Assembly (NCBI GenBank): GCA_020051695.1
Contig: JAGVQM010000021.1
Span: 62,001 to 126,000 of the forward strand
Direction of reading: 5' to 3'
From: Candidatus Zixiibacteriota bacterium
GTDB lineage: Bacteria > Zixibacteria > MSB-5A5 > WJJR01 > JAJRUJ01
Length of the DNA: 64,000 nucleotides
Shown here: positions 50,648-58,443 of the stretch, piece after piece
How positions within the stretch are numbered: position 1 is the first letter of the stretch
Layout of the letters: every line of letters starts with the position of its first letter
Notes under the pieces: model-generated
Database searches by the model: none
Told to the model about the DNA's origin: nothing
What the model saw: the letters and a program-made list of their open reading frames with translations, nothing else
Made by a program: the position numbers and the translations under genes

Positions 50648-53600
50648 TTACCGCTCTTTCGGTGTGTCCGGGCGCTTTGGCAGCTCAATCTTCTTCGCCG
50701 CCAGTTTTTCCTCCAGCACTTCGATGGCCTTGATCAATTGATCATCATACCCGGCCATGACCCGTTTCGGCAGGTTGTCGACTTCGATATCCGGCTCAAC
50801 CCCGTGGTTTTCCATCACCCATTCGCGGTCGAGGTTAAATGTCGAGAACTCAGGTGTCGTTACATACCCGCCGTCGGTCAGTGGCCGGTGGCCACGGATG
50901 CCGACCACCCCGCCCCAGGTGCGTTTGCCGATCACCGGGCCGAGGCCGTATTTCTGGAAATAATAGGGAAAATTGTCGCCGTCCGAACACGAGTACTCGT
51001 TGGCCAGGCAGACCATCGGCCCGGTGAACACGCGGCCCGGGACAGTGCCGACCTCCCAGTTGCGCGGCGCGCGCATGCCCACCAGTTCGCGGCGCAGCCG
51101 TTCGAGGATCAACTGCGACACAAACCCGCCGCCGTTGCCGCGTTCATCGATGATCAGCGCTTCCTTGTCCAGTTGCGGATAAAACGTGCGCACGAATTCA
51201 TTCAACCCGGCGCCGCCCATGTCGGGGATGTGGATGTAACCGAACCGGCCGTTGGTCACGCTGTCGACATAGCGGCGGTTGTTTTCGATCCAGTTATAAT
51301 AACGCAGTTCGGTTTCCGAGCCAATGGTAGTGACTGTCACTTCCCGCGCCCCGGTGAGCGTCGGCTTGTCGTTGACCGTCAGAGTAACTGTTTTGCCTGC
51401 CTGTTTGACCAGTAAACGATAGGGATTATCGGCGGCAACCAGTTCCTGCCCGTTGATTTTGAGGACGTAATCCCCCTCGGCAATATCGATTCCCGGCTCG
51501 GTCAACGGAGAACGGCGGTCGTCCACCCAGTTTTGGCCGAGTAGGATCCGGCCGATCTGATAGCGACCGCCGGCCGAATCGATTTTCCAGTCGACACCCA
51601 ACAGGCCGATCCCGCTCGCGTCCGGGACAGCCCGGTCTCCGCCGCCGGTATAGGTATGCGAGCAGGCTAGTTCGCTGATCATTTCGGCCATCAGGTAGGT
51701 CAGATCGAACCGATGCGCCGCGTAGGGGACCAGTTGGGCATACCGGTCATACATCCCCGGCCAGTCGACCCCATGCATGTTGGAATCATAAAAATAATCG
51801 CGTTGTAACCGCCAGGCTTCCCGGAACATCTGCCGGTATTCCGCCTCGCGGTCGAGATACATCTCCATGTGGTCCAGTTCCAGCCGGCCGTCCGCCGTAT
51901 TGCCCGATTTCCCCCCGGCATCGATAATGCCGTACTGGCCGTCTTTTTGGTAGAGCAGTTTCCGGCCGTCGGCGGAGATCTCGTACCCGTCGATGTCCTT
52001 CACAAAGACATTGTCTTCCCGTTCATCGAAATCAAAAACATGCAGGTCGGTCCGTTGTTCGCCCATCCGGCCGGAAAGCCCGCCGAACCCGGAGGAAAAG
52101 TAAAATAACCTGCCATCGAGCGCTCGCAGGCCGCCATAGCTCCCGGCATCGACCGGCAGCGTTACCTGCCGGTCTTCGATTCCGGCAAAATCGATGACCA
52201 GGTCTTTGTTCTTGTCGTCTTTCTTTTCGTCCTTCTTCTCGTCTTTTTTCTCATCTTTGCCGTTTTCTTTGCCACCACTATCAACGTTCACTTCGTCGCT
52301 ACGCGGGGCAAAGGGCGATGGCGTCCCGGCGGTCAGCGGCACTACCACGATCTCCTGCATATGCTGGTTGACAAAAACGAAGTCTTCAGTCCCCAGCATG
52401 GCGTTGTAATTCCGCTCGGAGACAAAGTACAGGTTCTTCCCCTCCGGGTCGAACGTCGCGCCGTAATCATCAGTCATCCCGGAGGTGATGGCCCGGCTGG
52501 TCTTATCGGCGAGCGAGTAGACATACACACGATCGAATTCGTTGGTCCCCGGTTTGGAGTACACGAGCCATTTCGAATCGGGCGACCAGCTGAAATCCCG
52601 CAGCTCACCCAAAGGATTGTCGTCGACCGGGACCACTTCCTTTTTGTCGATATCGAGCCAGTACAGACTGGTGTTCTTATCCGACCAGGCCAGTCTCTTA
52701 CTGTCGGGCGACCATTGGGGATGATAGCGGTAACAGTGCCCGTCGGACGTCAGCCGGACTTCCGCCCCGGAACCGTCGGCGGGCAGGATATATAGCTCAT
52801 CCTCACCGGTCCGATCGGACATATAGGCAATCCACTTGCCGTCCGGCGACCACGTCGAATATTTTTCGTTCACCCCCGCGCTGTTGGTCTGATTGCGCGT
52901 ATTGCCATGCTTGGCAGGCACCGTGAATATGTCACCGCGCGCGCCGAACAATGCCCGTTTGCCGTCCGGCGACAGGCCGTAATCGTCAATATTCCCGGAG
53001 ACTTTGACGTACTCCGGCCGCATCCACGTCCGATCGTCGCCGAGGGTGACCTCCACCTTGCGCGCCTGGCCGGTGCCGACATCCAGCACGAACAAATAAC
53101 CGCCGTTCTCGAAAATGATTTTTCCGCCCGGCCCCGATTCCGGCCAGCGCACGTCATATTCGGTGTAATTGGTGACCTGTGTGGTTTGTTTCGTCGCCGG
53201 ATCGTAGCAGAAGATATTGAGCGTCCCGGTGCGGTCGGAATTGAAGTAAATCTTGTCGCCGATCCACAGCGGGACATTGTCCGAACCGACCCAGTCGGTG
53301 ATCTTTTCGGCGTCGTAAGTGGCCAAATCAAAAATCCACACGTCCTGCGCCATGCCCCCTTTATATCGCTTCCACTGCCGGAAATCGCGCCCGATCGGCG
53401 TGTAGACAATCTTTTTCCCGTCGGGAGAAAACTTGGTGAAACTCCCCTCGGGGACCGGCAACTGCTCCGGGTAACCGCCGGTGGGGCTGACCAGGAAAAG
53501 CTGTCCGACAAAAACCTCATACGAGAATTTGCGGGAACGAAACAGGATCCGCGAACCGTCCGGAGTCCAGTCCAGCACCTGGTTTTCCGGCCCCATCCGT

Positions 53601-53944
53601 TCGGCGCCGCGCTGGAACCCGGGATGATAAGACAGTTGTTTGGGTGTCCCGCCCGCGGCAGGCATCACATAGACATTCATGTCGCCGTCATATTCGCCGG
53701 AAAAAGCAATATGCCTGCCATCCGGCGAGAATCGGCCGAATAACTCCAACCCTTCATGAGTGGTCAACCGGCGCGCCTGCCCGCCGGTGGCCGGGACAGT
53801 CCACAAATCACCGGCATGGGAGAAAACAATGGTGTTTTCATGAATATCGGGAAAACGAAACAAGCGGTCTTCGGCAACGGCCCGACCGGCGTTTAGCACG
53901 CCGATCGCAAACAGCACGGCAATGACTTTGAGCGGTTTGGACAT
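50648..53944 (-). CDS. Periplasmic tricorn-like protease (S41 family)
   Basis: The 1098-residue protein begins with a signal peptide (VIAVLFAIGVLNAGRAVA). Two beta-propellers follow (about 28-330 and 335-680) with repeats such as RFSPDGRHIAFSGEYDGDM and WSPDGKWIAYMSDRTGEDEL. The catalytic region has the C1 domain, with ELACSHTYTGG supplying the histidine, a PDZ domain (DIAEGDYVLKINGQEL) and the C2 domain with the serine in LANEYSCSDGDNFPYYF. Between propeller and catalytic part, about 558-580, sits a highly charged Lys/Asp/Glu tract in which EKKD repeats. Tricorn cleaves proteins into short peptides; in Gram-negative bacteria it acts in the periplasm. Length and order match bacterial tricorn homologues. 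Confidence 0.93.
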   Translation of the reverse strand: MSKPLKVIAVLFAIGVLNAGRAVAEDRLFRFPDIHENTIVFSHAGDLWTVPATGGQARRLTTHEGLELFGRFSPDGRHIAFSGEYDGDMNVYVMPAAGGTPKQLSYHPGFQRGAERMGPENQVLDWTPDGSRILFRSRKFSYEVFVGQLFLVSPTGGYPEQLPVPEGSFTKFSPDGKKIVYTPIGRDFRQWKRYKGGMAQDVWIFDLATYDAEKITDWVGSDNVPLWIGDKIYFNSDRTGTLNIFCYDPATKQTTQVTNYTEYDVRWPESGPGGKIIFENGGYLFVLDVGTGQARKVEVTLGDDRTWMRPEYVKVSGNIDDYGLSPDGKRALFGARGDIFTVPAKHGNTRNQTNSAGVNEKYSTWSPDGKWIAYMSDRTGEDELYILPADGSGAEVRLTSDGHCYRYHPQWSPDSKRLAWSDKNTSLYWLDIDKKEVVPVDDNPLGELRDFSWSPDSKWLVYSKPGTNEFDRVYVYSLADKTSRAITSGMTDDYGATFDPEGKNLYFVSERNYNAMLGTEDFVFVNQHMQEIVVVPLTAGTPSPFAPRSDEVNVDSGGKENGKDEKKDEKKDEKKDDKNKDLVIDFAGIEDRQVTLPVDAGSYGGLRALDGRLFYFSSGFGGLSGRMGEQRTDLHVFDFDEREDNVFVKDIDGYEISADGRKLLYQKDGQYGIIDAGGKSGNTADGRLELDHMEMYLDREAEYRQMFREAWRLQRDYFYDSNMHGVDWPGMYDRYAQLVPYAAHRFDLTYLMAEMISELACSHTYTGGGDRAVPDASGIGLLGVDWKIDSAGGRYQIGRILLGQNWVDDRRSPLTEPGIDIAEGDYVLKINGQELVAADNPYRLLVKQAGKTVTLTVNDKPTLTGAREVTVTTIGSETELRYYNWIENNRRYVDSVTNGRFGYIHIPDMGGAGLNEFVRTFYPQLDKEALIIDERGNGGGFVSQLILERLRRELVGMRAPRNWEVGTVPGRVFTGPMVCLANEYSCSDGDNFPYYFQKYGLGPVIGKRTWGGVVGIRGHRPLTDGGYVTTPEFSTFNLDREWVMENHGVEPDIEVDNLPKRVMAGYDDQLIKAIEVLEEKLAAKKIELPKRPDTPKER

Positions 53945-54459
53945 TTTTCCCCCAGGGTTGAATAGGTCGCATGCCTCCTCGGCACAACATGGTCAGGATA
54001 CAAAACTGACGGTCCCCGCACAAGGGGCGAGAGGAATTTCACGCACGGCTTCCAGCATCGAAAGACCGGGTGGCATCCCGAATTTTCAACGTGTCGGCAG
54101 ACCACTTCCCCCGACCCATAACCCGGCATACGCGCCCCCATCACACAAGTTGCGCCGGGGCGGGATACCGGCCGACCGAACGGGTAAAACGGTCATGCCG
54201 GTTTCGCTTTGCGGCTGCAGGGACCTGCCGCGCAATTTATTGATTGACTATAATATCGGTTTGTTTATACCCATAACATGGAGAGGTGCCGGAGTCAAAA
54301 AGTATTGATAAAATCGGCCGGAGACTGAATCTTTGGGTCTGGGTTTGAATGAATGAAACGGGGTAATCCGGCGGGCGAAGACACCTGATTTTCGGCGGGC
54401 CGGGGCGCGGCCACCGGGACAGGACGTATCACAAATATCCAGACGGGAGGAATACGATA
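53945..54459. other. 515-base divergent interval between tricorn and mscL
   Basis: No gene is supported. A TATAAT box near 54249 is the only promoter-like signal seen for the plus strand. Confidence 0.5.
54225..54254 (+). promoter_or_regulatory. Candidate promoter for mscL
   Basis: A perfect TATAAT at 54249-54254 is preceded 18 bases earlier by CTGCCG, a poor -35. It would leave a leader of about 200 bases before ATG 54460. Confidence 0.35.
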
Positions 54460-54915
54460 ATGGGCATGATGAAGGAATTCAAAGCGTTCGCCATGCGGGG
54501 CAATGTGATCGACATGGCGGTCGGGATTATCATCGGCGCGGCATTCGGAACGATCGTCAAGTCCCTGGTGGACGACGTGATCATGCCGCCGATCGGCTTG
54601 CTGCTGGGGAATGTTGATTTCTCCAATTTGTTCGCGGTTTTGAAAGAAGGCGCACAGGCCGGGCCGTTTGCCACACTGGCCGACGCGCATACTGCAGGAG
54701 CAGTGACGCTCAACTATGGCGCATTCATCAACACGATTGTCAGCTTCGTCATCGTAGCTTTCGCCATTTTCATTTTGATCCACAACCTCAACAAACTCAA
54801 AAAACAGGAAGCGCCGGCGGTTCCAACGACCAAAGACTGCCCCTATTGTTTTTCCAAAATTGCCCCCAGCGCAACACGCTGCCCGCAGTGCACTTCGCAG
54901 TTGCAGGAGGGTTAA
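54460..54915 (+). CDS. mscL: Large-conductance mechanosensitive channel MscL with zinc-ribbon tail
   Basis: The 151-residue protein has the MscL core: [25 protein letters not shown] with the pore helix, [13 protein letters not shown], and the second helix [18 protein letters not shown]. It opens under membrane tension to release solutes during osmotic downshock. Unusually for most MscL, the C-terminus carries a small zinc ribbon with CPYC and CPQC pairs (residues about 127-146); this extension is known in some lineages. ATG 54460 follows GGGAGGAA. The DUF3078 gene follows in the same direction. Confidence 0.95.
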   Translation: MGMMKEFKAFAMRGNVIDMAVGIIIGAAFGTIVKSLVDDVIMPPIGLLLGNVDFSNLFAVLKEGAQAGPFATLADAHTAGAVTLNYGAFINTIVSFVIVAFAIFILIHNLNKLKKQEAPAVPTTKDCPYCFSKIAPSATRCPQCTSQLQEG

Positions 54916-54991
54916 GACAAACCAGCCACCCATTAGCCGATCACGTACGACTTTCGCCGGGCAGGCCGGTCCGGCAGGAAAGAGAGGTAGA

Positions 54992-55882
54992 ATGTATCGC
55001 ATAGTTCTTGGAGTGTTTCTCGGCGTGGTGCTTGCTGTCTCGGCGGGGGCGGCACAGGATTCGCTTGCCTGGAAACCGACAGCGGATGTCATGCTCACGC
55101 TGACCCAGAACGCCTATTCGGACAACTGGGCGGGCGGGGATGTCGGGAGCGTTACCTGGGTCGGTTCTGCCAACCTGGGGCTGGAAAGACAATTCACCGC
55201 CCCCTGGCACTGGCGCAACACGCTGAAACTGGCCTATGGCCAGACGCACAATCAGGAACGCGACAGCAAAGACTGGAAAAAACCATTCAAATCGACCGAC
55301 CTGATTGACTTTGAAAGTCTGCTGCGCTACCAGATTTGGTCGCCAACCATCGAACCATACGCCGCTTTTCGCCTGATTACCCAGTTCGAAGACGCAACTT
55401 ACGATAATTACACCCAGCATTTTAATCCGATCGATTTGACCGAATCAGTCGGTGCCTCGAAGACGCTGTATAAAAAAGATGAAGACGAGTTTATGGGCCG
55501 TTTTGGGTTCGGCTTCCGGCAGCGGATTATGCGCATCCCCGATTCTACGTTCACCAGCACTACTACTGAATCGTCCAACGACGGCGGGCTGGAATTTGTT
55601 TTGGACGGCAAATACCATATCCCCACGTCGCAAATCCTGTGGACGACCAAGCTGACGACGTTCAAGGCCTTTTTCTACAGCAAGTCCGATGAACTCACGG
55701 GTTTGCCGCACGAGGATTACTGGAAAGCTGTGGACGTCAACTGGGAAAATACTTTCTCGGCACAAGTCTCGAAATATCTGGCGGTTTCGTTGTATATCCA
55801 ATGGTTATACGATAAGGAAATCGACAAGGGCGGCCGGTTTAAAGAAACGCTGTCGTTGAATTTCACCTGGAAGCTGCTGTGA
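54992..55882 (+). CDS. DUF3078 outer-membrane-type beta-barrel protein
   Basis: From ATG 54992, preceded by GAGAGG, the protein is 296 residues with a signal peptide (VLGVFLGVVLAVSAGAAQ). The mature protein is made of amphipathic strands: the DUF3078 hallmarks LTLTQNAYSDNWAGGDVGSV near its start, LRYQIWSPTIEPYAAF in the middle, and the end LNFTWKLL, a terminal hydrophobic strand typical of outer-membrane proteins. The family occurs mainly in Bacteroidetes and related FCB phyla; the role is unknown. It starts 76 bases after mscL. Confidence 0.88.
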   Translation: MYRIVLGVFLGVVLAVSAGAAQDSLAWKPTADVMLTLTQNAYSDNWAGGDVGSVTWVGSANLGLERQFTAPWHWRNTLKLAYGQTHNQERDSKDWKKPFKSTDLIDFESLLRYQIWSPTIEPYAAFRLITQFEDATYDNYTQHFNPIDLTESVGASKTLYKKDEDEFMGRFGFGFRQRIMRIPDSTFTSTTTESSNDGGLEFVLDGKYHIPTSQILWTTKLTTFKAFFYSKSDELTGLPHEDYWKAVDVNWENTFSAQVSKYLAVSLYIQWLYDKEIDKGGRFKETLSLNFTWKLL

Positions 55883-56112
55883 TGAAACGTCCAGTCTCTG
55901 GGCGGCAGATGTCCACATCTGCCCCAGCGATGATCCTTGGCTGGGGCACGGCTTCGTGCCCCAGCCAATAATTTATAAATCCGCGTAGGTCGGTGTTCCG
56001 ACGTTCCCGCCGCCGCGGGGACGGAAAAACCCGACATGATCCATCCGTGAACATGTGTCGGGTTTGCTATGTGCGCTCCGCTCACAATGGAATCCGACCT
56101 ACAACACATGAT
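55883..56112. other. Palindrome-rich gap before the nuclease module
   Basis: It contains two hairpins (GGCAGATGTCCACATCTGCC and GGCTGGGGCA-CGGCTTCG-TGCCCCAGCC) followed by a double copy of repeat B. No gene is seen. Confidence 0.6.
55983..56103. repeat. Palindromic repeat family B, copy 4 (enlarged)
   Basis: GTAGGTCGGTGTTCC on the left and GGAATCCGACCTAC on the right form the outer arms; between them are AACCCGACATG and CATGTGTCGGGTT facing each other. It marks the left boundary of the AT-rich two-gene module. Confidence 0.6.
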
Positions 56113-57738
56113 TTATTTTCTTTTGCTTAACAAAAATGTATCTAGCCAGCGAACCGATTCAGAAGTGCATCTATGAGGACAAACAATTATGAATAGAAGG
56201 AGAATATGAGGGAATCGCTTAAGCAACGATGGAATATTCTTGCCAGAACTCTCCATTGCCTCCGCTTTAAGTTCTTGCCAATCTTTGGTCCGCTTTGGCC
56301 ATACATTAATATTTTCTCCCCATTTTTCTGTCCTCCATAAATATGTTTGCCACAACTCATCGGGCCTTAATGAGCAAGCCATTATTTTTGAGTAATCAGA
56401 CCATAAACCCTTCATATGGTTTTTCCAATTCCTTCGAACAAATATATGCATCAAACCTTCAGCGGTATAACTGTGTTGCCTAAAATCATCTTCAATATCA
56501 TATCCTGGGATTCCGAGTGCCGCCAAATGTATTCTTTCTGCATCGTAGTATGGATTTGGCATCCCCGCATTCGACCCCGGATTATTGACTTTGAGTATAT
56601 TTTCCAAAACATTCGCAATCATGGCATCCGGCGTTCTTGTCGCATCGACGTGTTTAAGATACCAATAAGTACTCATAAATTGAGGTACTGCCGCCTCGCC
56701 CCATAATTGCATCTTGTTACGATATTTCTCGATATAATCACGGCACACTCTATAATAATCGTCTACCGTAATATCTTTCTTCAAGATAATACTCCATAAA
56801 TGGAATATTGCGACAACAGAACAAAGCAATGTTACTCTGATGCGATAGAACATCTGATCTGATAAATAATCACCCGCCGTCATAAATTCTCTATCTTTAA
56901 CTTCATCCACAATTGCTTTCAGGAGATTATATATATGTTCCTCTATTATTGAATAGTTTGCTATCCACGCATCATCATTTAATCCATACTTCTCTGCAAC
57001 CGCCATAATATGAGCCAAATATAGAAGCCATACTTCTATTTCTGCATAGTAGTTATTCTTTGATGTATAAGGTGAGAGTGCTATTGCATTCAATAATGCT
57101 GCACTACGAATTGCTCGGGAGCATTCTACCGCAGATACTCCGGTACCATCCGCATTCAGCATGGGTAAACATTGCCTGAGTAATGCCGAATACTTGTCCT
57201 TCTCGGGCATACCATCTCCCGCAGATAAATATAATTCCAAGAGTGATTTAAATAACAAAAGGTTTGAAGGTAGCATATTATCGGCCAATTGTTTGGCCTT
57301 GGCGTACAATTCTCCAAACACAATTGTGGAAAGCTGCGATTGCGGCATACCTTGCTGGATCCAGCCTTCATTAATTTTCGTTAATAAATCTGACGCCTCC
57401 TCCTCGAATTCGGCATTAATCACCAAATACGAATTATGCCATGCCTCTGCTCTAATTGACGGATGTTCAATTTTCGCCATAACTAATTCTGTCAGCTGGG
57501 GAAGCATTTCAGATAATTCGCGCTTTTTCAACTTCCTCCCCTTCAAGGCTTTCAACTGAAATGCGCAAATTATGCCTTCTGCATTTCTAGTAATAATATC
57601 TTTCCCATGTTCAATCGGAGCATGGCGGGAGCTATGAATTATTGTATGGCCATCATTAACCAGCATCTGGCAGAACGCAACTTGTAACGCGCGTTCCGAA
57701 ACTTCACCCAACCAATTTTCTAGAAGCCTCTCTATCAC
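56113..57738 (-). CDS. Large protein with N-terminal PD-(D/E)XK nuclease-like domain, unknown
   Basis: The 541-residue protein opens with a restriction-endonuclease-like fold: a helix with ERALQVAFCQMLVNDGH, then HGKDIITRNAEGIICAFQLKAL, in which the aspartate of GKD and the Q-x-K of FQLK are spaced as in Mrr-type nucleases. The remaining 400 residues are helical, with no signal peptide and no recognised domain; the C-terminus contains FPHILLLFIIVCPHRC. It is strongly AT-rich compared with the flanks. Its first 35 bases overlap the end of the upstream gene, so the two are translated together. Function is unknown; a nucleic-acid-cleaving defence effector is a plausible inference. Confidence 0.65.
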   Translation of the reverse strand: MIERLLENWLGEVSERALQVAFCQMLVNDGHTIIHSSRHAPIEHGKDIITRNAEGIICAFQLKALKGRKLKKRELSEMLPQLTELVMAKIEHPSIRAEAWHNSYLVINAEFEEEASDLLTKINEGWIQQGMPQSQLSTIVFGELYAKAKQLADNMLPSNLLLFKSLLELYLSAGDGMPEKDKYSALLRQCLPMLNADGTGVSAVECSRAIRSAALLNAIALSPYTSKNNYYAEIEVWLLYLAHIMAVAEKYGLNDDAWIANYSIIEEHIYNLLKAIVDEVKDREFMTAGDYLSDQMFYRIRVTLLCSVVAIFHLWSIILKKDITVDDYYRVCRDYIEKYRNKMQLWGEAAVPQFMSTYWYLKHVDATRTPDAMIANVLENILKVNNPGSNAGMPNPYYDAERIHLAALGIPGYDIEDDFRQHSYTAEGLMHIFVRRNWKNHMKGLWSDYSKIMACSLRPDELWQTYLWRTEKWGENINVWPKRTKDWQELKAEAMESSGKNIPSLLKRFPHILLLFIIVCPHRCTSESVRWLDTFLLSKRK

Positions 57739-58297
57739 GCCAATCCAACCTCTTTTTTTCTACTAAATCATTGTACTGTTTCTTTAAGTCATGATTAGTA
57801 TCTATTTCCTGCAATATCTCTTGGGCGCGTTGGTACAAACTTGGTCCTAAAATAAGCATCAGTTTATTCATATTTCCTTTTTCGTCGAAATCTATCTGAA
57901 TGCCCTCCATTGCCGCAAAGAACATCTCTGTGCTAAACTTCCGTCCTTCAAAATCGAATTCCTGACCGGTGTCATGACATACTCTACCCAATTCACCTAA
58001 AAACATTTTGATTTGTTGCTCCGCCATATCTTTGGCTAATGTATCCAATTCCTGAAATATATTGGTTGGATCACCGGATTTGATATCTTCAGCCCGAATT
58101 GTGTAAGTCCCTGAGAATTCCTTTAAGTTTCCAGTAAGAGTTTTGCCGTCGTCCGTTTTGGTCGAGTAATTCCGTCCCTCGAATATTCTATACTCTTTAA
58201 ATGCGTAAGGCCCTAGGTAAGCATCTACTCGCCTTTTAAAATTGCGTTCGATTAACTTACGAATTTCCGATTTGGCTTTAGTATAATCCGGCAACAT
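57704..58297 (-). CDS. Partner protein of the nuclease-like gene, unknown
   Basis: The 197-residue protein has no recognised family. Its N-terminal part (YTKAKSEIRKLIERNFKRRVDAYLGPY) is helical and basic. The middle has beta character with EFSGTYTIRAEDIKSG, and the end is a charged coiled helix (LKKQYNDLVEKKRLDWRDRE). No metal or nucleotide motif is evident. It is the first gene of an AT-rich two-gene unit and overlaps the nuclease-like gene by 35 bases, an unusually long overlap that implies tight coupling. It could be a sensor, adaptor or immunity protein of its partner. Confidence 0.6.
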   Translation of the reverse strand: MLPDYTKAKSEIRKLIERNFKRRVDAYLGPYAFKEYRIFEGRNYSTKTDDGKTLTGNLKEFSGTYTIRAEDIKSGDPTNIFQELDTLAKDMAEQQIKMFLGELGRVCHDTGQEFDFEGRKFSTEMFFAAMEGIQIDFDEKGNMNKLMLILGPSLYQRAQEILQEIDTNHDLKKQYNDLVEKKRLDWRDREASRKLVG

Positions 58298-58443
58298 TTA
58301 AATACCCTTTAAGTAATCCCAGTGTACAATATACGCCAAAATCCGTTTAGAAACAAAATCTAAAATGAATCCTTCGGTACTGGCGACAGAGCTTAGTCGT
58401 CGAAACTACGCTTGCCTTTTGCGACCTAGGGGATTGCGACCTA

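Noticed and set aside
50504-51415. 303-codon plus-strand frame overlapping the end of the tricorn gene and repeat B
   Set aside because: Mostly antisense to the tricorn catalytic domain and begins in a repeat; no family content.
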